64,000 nt of DNA, from positions 26,080,711 to 26,144,710 of the forward strand of contig JALMQS010000128.1 of the NCBI GenBank assembly GCA_024734495.1, read 5' to 3'. Source of the DNA: Forficula auricularia. Lineage: Eukaryota; Arthropoda; Insecta; Dermaptera; Forficulidae. The notes under the pieces were generated by a model, which saw nothing but the letters and a program-made list of their open reading frames with translations, was not told the DNA's origin and did no database searches. Positions 1 through 11,800 of this stretch are shown here, one piece after another (position 1 is the first letter of the stretch; each line of letters opens with the position of its first letter). Both the position numbers and the translations under genes were made by a program.

Positions 1-395
1 TAACTTGTAAATTAAATAAATATATGTTTAACAATAATCTCTATTTTTACTTTACTATTTAAATGAACAGATAGGGAAAATTATCTTTTATTTCCACACG
101 TCCGAAAATTATTATATTTTAGGTAAAATTTTCCCTACACCCAATTTTACAATAAAGATTAAAGGTCAATATCCCTATCTGGAGCGTCTCAAATTAGGCA
201 AAACCAATAGAGTAGATGAATAGAGAAACAGAATATATATTAGTGTGTACACCTCACTTATGGATACGCATATTAATTATATAAATATTAGGTTTGTTAT
301 CAAAAATTTGAATAGATTTGTATTAGATTTATGTTTCAAAAGGCTGAAAAAATACTGAGGAGAATAATTTTATATGGAAAAAACTTGACCATTAA

Positions 396-701
396 CTTTC
401 CAACTTATTTGTTACCACTAAAGAACCCGAACATATGTTCGTTTTTGGCCTCCCTCCTTTTCTTTTCGAAGCGCCGAATGTTCCTGTGCGTTTTTGGTTA
501 AAAGGAGAACTGTCTTTAGAAAATATTTTACGTAGCTTTAAGGTAGTTGTTCCGCCAAATGCGTTTTCTTTGGATTTTTTTGAAATTTATACAGATTATT
601 ATTTAAATACTTCTGCATCGATTGGTGGCAAAATGAAATTTATGAACAATACAGTTCCGGAGATATTAAATTTCAAAAATCGAGTTTTTCAGGCTCTTTA
701 A
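396..701 (+). CDS. unidentified open frame, 88-101 codons
   Basis: An open frame runs from a stop at 393-395 to TAA at 699-701; the first ATG is at 435. It begins MFVFGLPPFLFEAPNVPVRF and later has LSLENILRSFKVVVPPNAF. Its GC content is visibly higher than the flanks and it avoids the poly-Lys/Asn runs typical of chance frames here. No family is recognised, and no start or splice context is convincing. It may be a decayed gene or transposon piece. Confidence 0.25.
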   Translation, partial: LSNLFVTTKEPEHMFVFGLPPFLFEAPNVPVRFWLKGELSLENILRSFKVVVPPNAFSLDFFEIYTDYYLNTSASIGGKMKFMNNTVPEILNFKNRVFQAL

Positions 702-1655
702 CATTGCACTATACGGGATATCGGAAAATTTACATACATATTTAATTATAATTAAGAAAACCTTCTTACCATTTTTATAAAAAACTAAACCAACATTAAA
801 CAATAACCAATACATATTTTAAGACAATTTTGATTCATAGTTACAACACAGTTTCTGAGATAATAAGGAATAAATAATGAAAAATGTATAAAAAAATTTA
901 GACTAAAAACAATTTGGCAACAGCGCATTTATTTAACCAGCGAAAGATGCATGCGCTAGAATTTTTCAAAATTATAATTTTCATAAGGTGTAACGTAGGT
1001 GTTGATTACATTTGTTAAAAAATAACAAAACGAATTTTATAGAAATTTAAAATGTATTTTATCTGTCATTTTAATTTAAAAATATTGAATCTCTTACAAT
1101 GGTGCCAAATTTGTCAAACGAGCACGGGATTGGCTCGAATTGGTATATAAACATCAACAAGTTTTGGGCTTATTAATTATGAATCCTTATTGTCTGTTTT
1201 ATGTACTCTAGCATTAACTTTTTGCTAGTATTGTAGCGAAACAACTATCTTAAATTAGTTGTTTTTTAGATCCTCTTCCAATCTATTTTGAAACTATACT
1301 TTCCAACATTTGTCGTTTAGTAATGATAAAAAAACCAAACGAAAATTGATTGATTAAATATATTAACATAAATTACTAAAAGAAATTTATGAACTGTGGT
1401 ATATTTGTTTATCTAAACATCTACAGAGTTGGATTTCGTCTAAATCAGACAGCGCCTAATATAGATATTTCCTAGATTTAATAAGAAAGTATTGATTTAG
1501 TAAACATAAATTTGTTAATAAGATACAAACATTTAATATTTTGAGAGTTAAATAACATAAAAAATCCCAAAGAACATAAAATCATAAATAATGTACATAA
1601 ATGAAAAAAAGGATGAGCAGATGGGATGATAGTGAGAAAATATAAAGAAAGATGA
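702..1655. other. AT-rich intronic or downstream GFAT sequence
   Basis: No exon of the GFAT isomerase domains and no repeat hit is seen in this stretch. It is probably GFAT intron, since the remaining exons lie off the left edge. Confidence 0.4.
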
Positions 1656-1676
1656 GTACCTTTGTTAGGCAGTGCT
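1656..1676 (-). CDS. possible GFAT 21-nt microexon
   Basis: A pyrimidine-rich acceptor, CCAATTCTTTCAG, is followed by 21 bases and then a donor-like GTACTC. The exon would enter and leave in phase 1, exactly matching the exit phase of exon 5, and would add E-K-A-L-P-N-K. This falls in the linker after the glutaminase domain, which is variable in GFAT and alternatively spliced in vertebrate GFPT1. The evidence is phase and splice sites only. The residues themselves are not diagnostic. Confidence 0.35.
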
Positions 1677-2349
1677 TTCTCTGAAAGAATTGGAGTAATG
1701 AGGAAATCACGCAGATCATGCAAACAAAAAGATTATAAACAACATGATCAAAATTAACCATGAACTAAATTGAAAAACACAAATGATTAATAAAAAAAAT
1801 AAAAAAATCAAAATTAGTCAAATTCCCACTTAATACCTACATGCAAATTATAAAATTTAGAATTGCAATGCTTGAAGCTAAAATATTTCTAATTTATGCG
1901 TTGTGGGTTTTAAAATTAATAAACTAGTAAAAAAGAGCAGTAAGAGGGTAAGTAAAAAGTCAATTAACAACTAATTATTAAATAGTCATGCATTGGCAAG
2001 CATTATAAGATTAAATACAGTAATCACTTCAAGTGAGGTTTTTTAAGAGAGCGAAATCAAAATCATTCCGAGTTAGGTATATTTATAAAAAGAGTAGATT
2101 ATTAAAAAACCAAACATAAGAGACAACAAACCTTTCTAGAACCAGAGTTGTGAGTAGTCTTATTATTCTTAGTATTAAAAAAAAGTAAACAGGAAGTATA
2201 GTAAGGATGTGTGTAAAAATAAAAGCAATTTTTCTATATAAAAAATTTAAGGAAAATTCATGCATTTTTTATAGTTTGACCCATTGATCAGATGATAAAT
2301 CTTAGCATCATGATGATGTAATAACTGCATAGATTTGAATTATTAATAG

Positions 2350-2475
2350 CTACATTCTTTCCGTTCGACCTTGGCGACTACTTTCTTTTGCGGTGAGTGA
2401 AAGCTAGCCGTTATGGAACACCTGAAGCGGTATTCGTCCCCTCCAAAAGCTCGGGCTTTACAGTAAAATCATATC
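2350..2475. other. GC-richer island within a GFAT intron
   Basis: About 125 bases stand out from flanks that are close to 25 percent GC. On the minus strand one frame reads FYCKARAFGGDEYRFRCSIT then ASFHSPQKKVVAKVERKECS before a stop. On the plus strand a short ATG frame reads MEHLKRYSSPPKARALQ, and a donor-like GGTGAGTG is present at 2391-2398. I recognise neither. It could be an unrelated exon, a decayed element or a SINE piece. Confidence 0.25.
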
Positions 2476-2754
2476 AAAGGCGAAGGCGTGAAATTAACCG
2501 ATATCAAATATAGGTTGCATATCAAAAACATGTTTTGAATTTACTAATTAGAAATCATTTGTTCAACTTGTTTGAATTGAATAATTAGATTTGGAAATAA
2601 CTAAAAATATCTTAGAAGAAATGGATCATATTATTTATTTATATAATCTTTGAAATTGTTAATCTAAAAATTAGACAATCTCGTATAATTATATAAAATC
2701 ATTTCACAATTTGAACCTGAAAAGTTTCTATTCAATATCATACAAGTTGTTTAC

Positions 2755-2892
2755 CTTTACTATATAATATAGGCACATGATCAGTAGCCAATCTAGTGTG
2801 CGCTTTAATACCGACGAGTAAAGGACTTCCTCGTCTGGTTGCGACACATTCTCCAGGGAAATGTTTGGATTTGAAGCACAGAGCAAAGGCTC
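2755..2892 (-). CDS. Gfat: GFAT exon 5
   Basis: After TTTTTTTAGGAAG the minus strand encodes [20 protein letters not shown] then [20 protein letters not shown] and ILYSK, followed by donor [15 protein letters not shown] and TDHVPILY are GFAT signatures at the end of the glutaminase domain. The acceptor could instead be four bases upstream (exon start 2896). An alternative open frame across 2728-2934 is out of register with these motifs and is not the product. Confidence 0.92.
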
Positions 2893-5800
2893 CTTCCTAA
2901 AAAAAATATGTTTTATATAATCATCAAATCTCAAAAGAAATAAAAAATATATTCTTTTATTGATTGATTAAGAAATATATTTTATAACGTAATATTATAC
3001 ATAAATAGTTTTTTAATAGAACAAACAAAGGCTTTGTAATCCAAATAAACTTAGAATAATTTTTTAATCCCTTTCTAATTTCCCTAATTCTTATTTATGT
3101 TTATTTTTTTTTTATGACGCAAAGTAGATTAATACACAAATTTTTATTTTTACTGACTCATTTGCTAAGTTTTCTGTTATTAAGAAGGTTTTCGGAATTC
3201 TTAAATCCCTTTATTTTTATATCAATCTATTTTGTGCGATAAACAAATCCAATTTATATTCCGGAACTAATAATTTGAAATCAAATAATTTTATTTATTC
3301 TAAGGAATGAATTTAAGAGTCCCGAAAAACTTACTGAGAAGAAAAATTTAGTAAATCTGTACGTATAAAAAATTTAATTATGGATATCTACCCATTTTCA
3401 GGTGATTAAGAATTAAAAATTGAAAAATTAATTTTGGTTATCAGCTTATCAGTACAGACAATAATAGATTTATGAATCAAGACTGTAAAAATAGTGGAGT
3501 AAAAAACAAAGGGTCCAAATCAAACATGGGTGAAATTTGTGCTCAGCTCGTTTATAACATCCCACGAAATTGGCTCTGAGCTTAAAATTTAAGCAAGTTT
3601 GTTTTGGATATTTAGCATACTGCTTTGCTTATTCACTCCACTATGATTTCAGCATTAATTCACAAATACATGATTCCCTTATGGATAATCAATGAATCAA
3701 TGTTGATTTTTCAATTCTAAATTACAAAATACATCATACAAGCTTTAAACTTCTAAAATGAATCATGACCATTGTAAGTAAACTTGTAACTTCATTCCTC
3801 AATCACTTGAGAATGGATAGTTTTAGTTTTCATCATTAAGGGATTAAAAAATCTAAGTTTATTTGTATAAACAAGCCTTTACCTGATTTTTTTTATATTA
3901 GGGAATACAAGAGATTGTAACACCTGTTTAAGTCAGGATTGACTCTCGCAGACTAGAAGGAATCTCCTTAATTTAACAAAATTCCTTACGATTAAAAATA
4001 TCTAAATCTCTAAACTTAATTTAAAAAATTAATAAGTCAGTTGCTAAGAGGAAATAAATTCCTATCTTATAAATTTTGATTTTCGAGCTTTGGTAGTTTC
4101 GACTTATCTTTCGAAAAATTATCATTAAAATCAATCAGTTTAGATTTGTGATTTAATATCTATCATAGGAACTAAATATCTATTCCTAATTGTAGTAGAC
4201 CCTTTTCCTTTTTGTTCGTAGCTAACAAAAACGTATGGTTTCTTTATAAATTCAACAATAGTTTGGGATAAAACTCAAGTCATCAAAAATAATAAATCAA
4301 AATTCTTCACCCAACCTTTTTTTTTCATTCAAAAAATCATTATATTTAATTTTGTAAATTGAGTTAATTTTTAAACATAATAAATGCTTATTATTTAAAG
4401 TGGGATTAGAGTGGAAATGGTTTGAAAAATTATAAAAAATTCTTTTTTTTTGAGGAAAATTCGTTGAAGATCTTAATTTTTTTTACTATACAATCCTTGA
4501 AGGATAGCTTTGAGAAAATTCATAATGTTGGCCGAAGACTAAATAAAATTATATTACACCGATATTTTGGCTAGAATTTTATTTTATATTTATTTATTAT
4601 ATTTAACCGTATCTTCATTTTCACATTTAATAAACTATTCAATTAATCATTTATCATTTAGAAATACTTCAGAAATGTTAAATACTTTAATTTTATTAAA
4701 TATGTTTCACCTCGAACCTAACACCATTACCCCTGAACAAAAAGTAAATAATTTGATGATAAAAGGGTGTCATTCAATTTCTGAATAAACTTTTTATTAT
4801 TCTCTCGCTCCCTCATCGCAAACAAACTGAATTTATTGATCTTTTCTTAGCCTTCAAATATTAGATAGATGTTTAATAAAGAAATTATAACGAAACTCTA
4901 CTGACTGAAACGTTTGGACCTCTTTGGGGGTAGATACCTAACTTAATGATTTATTAATAAATGTTACTTCTCTCTGCTAATTTTATTGTTTTAAAAGATC
5001 ATTTTCACATGAGGTTAGAGAAAAAAAAGGTAAAATTTTGAATATTATAATCGATTTTCCTTCCAATTGTTGAATGACTTGTTCAATTAATTCCTGGAAA
5101 GAAAGACCTGGATGCTGATGGTATAAAAGATGTACTAATTTTGCAATCACTTCTGTATCAGTTTCCGATTCAAAAGTATAGTTCTTATTAGTAAGAAATT
5201 TCTTTACATCCTTATAATTTGTCACAATTCCTGAAATATATAAAACAAATTATTATAAAAACTGAAAAGAATTAATTCTATCTTCTAAAAAAATCAATAT
5301 AATGTGTATAACATAATGAGAAATTTTCGAATGAAATTTCTATCTTAAAGCATGAGTTTAATTCATTATCAAAATTAGAAAATAATTTTTTAAATAAATG
5401 GATATTAGAATTTTTATGAAAATAAATTAATCCATTTATAAAGATTGTTCAATAAGTACTCGTATTACAAATACTTATTTCTCAATCGTGTTTTCTAATT
5501 AAAAGATGAAAAGTTGGAATTCTTCATTTGCTAAAATCATCCACGGGGAAAATTTATTTAAAAGAAAAGAGGATGTTACATGATGATTTAAAGTCAGGTG
5601 TTTTTCAATAGCAGCTCTTACCATTATGCACAACCACAAATTCATGTTCTGGATCGCTTCGCTGAGGATGGGCATTGACAGGGGAGGGCACTCCGTGGGT
5701 TGCCCAACGGGTATGGGCAATGCCCACATGACAATCTGTCGTAGTTTCAAATCCCAACTCTTTCTCCCCTAAAATCAAAATGATTTATGTAAAATTAATA

Positions 5801-8800
5801 AATTAAAAAAATATGAAGGAAAAGTGTGGGGTCATACATACTTATTTTAATTTCGGCCTCAAGAGCTGCGACCTTGCCCGAAGTCTTCACGAGGGCCATA
5901 TCGCCCCCGCTAGGAAAGTCAAGGGCAACACCTGCAGAATCATATCCGCGATACTCTAATCTCTTCAAACCTTGGACGAGTACCTCAAGAATCTCTTTTC
6001 TTGATTTTGGGGTCAGGTAGTTAAGGTAAGCGAAAATTCCTGTAAAAACGAAAATATAACATACATATTAGTAAAAGAAATTTTCTCCTCGGAGAGATGG
6101 ACTGGTAGAAATTTTAATTGAGAACTGATGGAAGGCAGCACAAGGAGAGTTCTATCTCAGATGCAATGTAGGCTTACATCATGTCATGAGTATAAAATTT
6201 CGCGGAATGTTAAAAAAAATATGATTGTTTAATTTCCACATCTTCTATAATTTCTGACTTGTCACAATCCAGAGTTTCAGCAATAATGGCTATTTTTTAA
6301 AGTATCTTGTACTCGTGACGCTTGACTGAACTCGACTCTTCGAGTTGCCTTTTATTTTATAATAGTCTGCTTTGTCTGAATGATATTCTTGCGAGTGCGG
6401 ATTTAAAGATCAATCCTACTACATTGAGAGCAATTTCACAGCTTCCAATCACGAAATTTTGGATTTTCAAAAATTATCAAATCTATTAATATGTCTATTA
6501 TCCCAAATTCTACTTATTAGCGGGCCTTGATTGTAACTCTCTGTCAAATAGGAAGAAACGAAATCGACCGAAAAATTGATTAGATTTTAGGCTTTCTAGT
6601 TTTAGAACTTCTGGTTCGATATTTCAGAAAATATAATTTTTTTTAATGATTTTATTGAGATTTTAATTCGTTTCTATAGTAAAAAATAATAAAGGACCAA
6701 TCAGGCGGGTTTTGAGTTACCATTTAATATATTGTATACAAAAATAAATATTTTATTTTTTGATTATATTTTAATTTAGGATAATAAACGGTGTGGGTTG
6801 GGGCAAAAAATATCATTAAAAAAGAGCTCATTAACTAATCCTTTTATAAAGGAAATGGGTTTCAAAAATGATTACTTCCCCCAAACTGTGAACAGCGTAC
6901 CGAGTTTTGAAAATGTTTCACTTTTCCCTCCTTTTATTTTAAATCTAAGAAAATATATAATTTTTCATTATTATTTAATAATTTATTTTGAGATTTAAAA
7001 TAAAGTTTATTTGAAAATATTTAGGGTAGTTGATTAAGTGTAAACTATTTTTAATCCATTATAAAATTCACATTTTAACTTAATAAATTAGATAGCTTTC
7101 TGAATGTGAAATAAATTTCCTGGTTCATGAAAGCCTTAGGCAAATTGGAATTGTCTAATCGGCTAGACAAAGATTACTAAACCTTTGCAAGAACTTTCTA
7201 GAAAATTGAATAGTATTTTTAAACTTTTTATATTTGGTAATATTGATATTTAACTATTCTTTTAGATTGACATTAAAATATTTGCAAAAAAAAATTCAAG
7301 GGCTCCAGCTGCTTCTTTTTATATGAACTTGTTAACCTTGGATCCCGTTGATTTGATTCGACCTGGCTTAAGAAAAGTCCGCTTGAAGCCTTTATCGAAT
7401 AGTCTAAATTTACTTAAATATCTATAAATCTTAAACTATAAATTATCCTAAGCATAAAAAGGTTTAATATACCTTTTTTTATTATAGAATAGATTATAAT
7501 AAATTTTATATCCTTTCATTTAATTTAATAGATTTTTAAGTAGAATGTACTTGTACAAGTAGGTACTACAACTAAGAAATTTCACTTCTGTTAACACGTA
7601 GTTTGCTGGCGGATTTTCGAATCATGATTTATTAAAAATTCAAAAGTTTTATCAGATAATCCACCTTTCTCGCTAAACGAAAGTAACTAATTTAAAATAA
7701 GTCTACTCATGAACCATATTTTAATTAAATTTCATCAAAAGTTTTAGAATTATCGTTCAACGAACAAACGGGAAGATAAATAAAACTATGAAATTGCACT
7801 TTTCCCAAAATATTGAACATTCCAAAAAAAAAAAAAATAAAAAAATAATACTAAACTGCGTTTTAATATTTTTCGTTTCTAACCAGTATATTACTGCTAT
7901 CAAAATTCAACTCTTTTGCTACTTTCGCTTTATTTAGATTATAGCCACATACAGCTATACAAAATTATTCATTTCGATTCTTTCTTTAACAGGTGAATTA
8001 TATTTCCAGTGGAAAGAAACCATCATGATTAGATATTTTTAATAAAATATTCACATTATAATGCACAAGATATTGACGAGAATTCTAGAGTCGTTTTGAT
8101 GTCAAATGATTTTCCCATTGACTGATACAATTTCTCATTCAAACAAAATGGAAAATTTTCAATTTTTAATTTATAATTATTCTTTAAGTATTGAAGTACA
8201 TGGGTAGTTCACATTCAGGTTTATAAGAAAATTGTTAGAGAATTGTTCACTTCTCCGAGAATCTCGACAAGACATCAAGAGTCCTTGACATAAGATGAGG
8301 TTTGTCAGAAAATAATTAAATTAAAAATTAAGCTAACAACTGGTCCCAGAGGAAAAATATTCTCGTGAATTTTCAACCCTGAAGACTTTAAACGAGATAG
8401 ATTTTGCAATAATTAGGATGAACTAATAAATGGTTCGAGTGAAGAATGTTTACTTTGCTTCTTTATTTTCGTTCGTAATTAAATTGGACTTTATTTAATT
8501 TTTATTGAGGGGTGAACCGCGACCTAATATCGTGTACAGCTACTTCCACTTTCATTTAAGCTAACAACTGGTCCCAGAGGAAAAATATTTTCGTGAATTT
8601 TCAACCCTGAAGATTTTAAACGAGATAGATTTGGCAATAATTAGGATGAACTAATAAATGGTTCGAGTGAAGAATATTTAATTTGCTTCTTTATTTTCGT
8701 AATTAATTTGGTCTTTATTTAATTTTTATCGAGGGGTGAAGCGCGATCTCTTAATATTGTGTACAGCTACTTCCACTTTCATTTTCAAGTAGAAGACAAT

Positions 8801-11800
8801 AGATGAAGGGGCATTATCTAATGAATTCCATAATAATTCCACATAATTTCAAAGACGTGAACACCTAATTCCAATCGCGGTTCACCCTCGATTTTTATAG
8901 ATCATTTCGCGTCAAGATGATTTTACATTTTGATAAAGAGAGCCGAATTCATGCTCACTGTTGGCAGATAAAGGGAATGTTATAAGAAATCTATAGAAAA
9001 GTGGCGAAATAGTAGGGAAATGAAATGCAATTGATATTTTGTAACAATTTTGTAAAGTTGTATATTACTATAATAAAACTAGACAGTCGCAAAAGAGTTG
9101 TATTTCGGAGAAAGACTAAGGGATATATTCATTGAGGGTTTATTTTGAAAGAAATTTTAAGTGATATGAATTCAAATTTGCAAGTGATTTTCTAAATATT
9201 TTTATTTTCTGCTTTTTTTAGAGTGCGGTATTCTAGTTAAACTTTTTAATTTATAGTAATAATATTATACATTTGTTCCAACTTTTGATGTTTAGGAAAT
9301 CTAATATTTTTTACATGAACTTGAACTCCTAACTAGTTAGCATTTTAGAAACTTCTCTTGCTCTCTTGCCAACTTTTTTAATGTCATCCACGTTTACAAT
9401 TTATAGAGAATGCTGGAGAGTCTAGATTCGATTCGTTTTGGATAACAGTGTTTAACCTTGAAACGAAAAGCTAATAGAAATACCAAAGAGGCACAATCAC
9501 TTCAAACCTTCGTTTCTTTTAACAAAATCAATTTAAAATTTACAACAGAATTAAAAAAAAAAATTATTAAAAGATAAAATAAATTAACAAGTATTTTTCA
9601 AGTATATCGACAAGCACCTAGGAAAAAACAGATACATTTTTTAATTAACAAGGTAAGTTCTTAAAAGTCATTATCGAAAAACATCAAAGAAAATTCATAT
9701 TTAGTGAGTGTTCGTTTCGAGTGCTATCCAACTTTGTCAATTACTCTGGAGAATGTTCTTTTTATAGGAGAATCTTTTGTGCACTGGCTGAAGATCTTTT
9801 TTGTCAAAATAAATTAATCGATCGAGAAGAGTGCATGCAGACGAGTATGTTCCTTTATAAAATTTGCACATAATCTATAAATTAATTAAGAAGAGTTTGT
9901 CCAACTTGAATCCATCATATTACTATTTCAGAAGATGATACAGTATGTTTATGATATGATTTTTTTAAGAGTAAAATTTTAAATGAAAATAATAAAGAGT
10001 TTAAGAGCAAGACAGCCAAAAGAAGAAAAACGATTCAAAACTTAAATTTTTCCTTAATAGCCAACGTTTAGCCACACTGTATATGAGCTTAGAGTCAATA
10101 AAAAAATATCTGAACAAACTGGTTGAATAAGAATAATTACAAAAATATTATAATTATTTTGATTAGTTATGTCCATCGATTAAATTATTAAAGTTGTTAT
10201 AGGGAAATAAGGACTATATTTTTTATGCAGATAATTTATATTTGATTGCCAAGGTTTCGTCAACTTAGTTGACTTCTTCAGGGCTCAATTAGTTAGCTTC
10301 CCTGCATATTTGTCATTTTTATAATTTTTCTTTCTTAGTAAACATATCAAGCCAAGTCAACATCAATCAGATTGAGAATTTTTATTTTTTTTTTAAACTT
10401 AAAAATATCTTTCTAATTATTTGAGCTCCTGAAGAAGTCAACAAAGTTGACGAAACGTTGGCAATAAAATATAAATTATCTGCATAAAAAATATAGTCCT
10501 TATTTCCCTATAACAACTTTAATATTTATAATTAATTTATAGTATTTTTTAACAATAACTTTTAAGGAGTTAGGTGTTGGTTCTAGGTGAAACATTTTAA
10601 TATAATAATAAAAGTTGAGCAAGATGCCAGGTAGGTTTCACAAAAAAAGAAATAAAACAGTTTTTTGAGTTTTGAATTCGATATATTTTGGGGTGAGCCC
10701 ATCATCAGGAGTCAAAGAAAAATATATCGAATTCAAAACTCAATTTTATTTTATTTCTTTTTTTGTGAAACCTACCTCGCATTTTGCTCAAATTTTATTA
10801 TTATATAGTATTTTTTAATTTACTTAGTTGTTCATAATTAATTCCAAATGTTAAAAAAATTTTAATTAAGAATAAATAATAATGAAATTTCGAAAGCGAC
10901 AAAAAAAACTAATAAAAATTATTTTTAAAATTTTTAAAATTATTAATGAATTAATACGGCTTTTATTTATTTTTTTTCGAAGTAGTGTTAACAGAAATGG
11001 ACTAGACTATCAAGTAGGAATATGATAGCAAACGATGCATTAGAAAAACGTCCTTGTGGATGAGTCCTTAAGGAGTATACCTGTCGAAATTCAGGTGGAT
11101 ATAATGGTTTGTGCGTTTGTGACTGTCAGAATTTCCACGGAATCCCCGAGTCAGTTACCAAAGAGCGAGCTGCGCAGCGTGTTGCCTAACTTGGGTTTTC
11201 ATACGAACGAGAACCGGTGTTTACAACATGCCAAGACCTTTGGCTTTATATATATATTTTCATTTGATTAATATTTCATTTTGTAGACATAATTTATTAA
11301 AAATGAAAAACAATTTAATTTTACATTTGAGAAGATGATTTTGAGATTACGGGTTGTAGGGTAAGCAAGAAAATTTATACATAAAAAAATACCAAATCAG
11401 TTGAAGAAAACTAATTTAATAAATTATCTATGAGTAGAAAATTAATGGACAAATACTTATCAGATGATTATAATATGCATTATGTTATTATTATTACTAA
11501 TAAGTATATTTAAATTAATTAAAATCTAATTTTATCTTGTCCTTATTATTAAACTTTATACATAATTGCGTTTTAAGTTTCTGTTAAAAACAGAATATCC
11601 GTTTAAACAAATTGCTTTATTTTGTTATCATGTAAGAGTATTAAATTTAGCTTGATTTGAGCGCTAGGTCATACCTGTACACGTGTTGATACGCATTTTA
11701 TTAAAATTGATTATTTCAAGTTTTTTTTTTCTTTACCATATGAAGTATGGTCAAGTATTATAGTCTGGCAGAAAAAAATAGTGTTTTTGCTTCATTTTTT

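Larger units (their letters stand above)
10192..10523. mobile_element. palindromic element with two opposed hammerhead cores
   Basis: Arms at about 10192-10283 and 10428-10523 are near-perfect reverse complements. Each carries, at its inner end, a hammerhead-type core: 10428-10462 on plus (CCTGAAGA, stem GTCAAC/GTTGAC, GAAACG) and 10248-10283 on minus. The outer arms share GGAAATAAGGACTATATTTT. The 145-bp centre is AT-rich. This looks like two pseudo-LTR ends of a small Penelope-type element joined head to head. Confidence 0.7.

Noticed and set aside
4567..4788. 73-codon plus-strand gene in GFAT intron 4
   Set aside because: Leu/Ser/Asn-rich chance frame in AT-rich DNA with no start context or similarity.
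5499..5750. 83-codon minus-strand frame over GFAT exon 3
   Set aside because: Wrong frame; HTRWATHG and VVVHNG are in another frame and this one runs into intron.
5826..6020. 64-codon plus-strand frame
   Set aside because: Shadow of GFAT exon 2, which lies on the minus strand with splice sites and family motifs.
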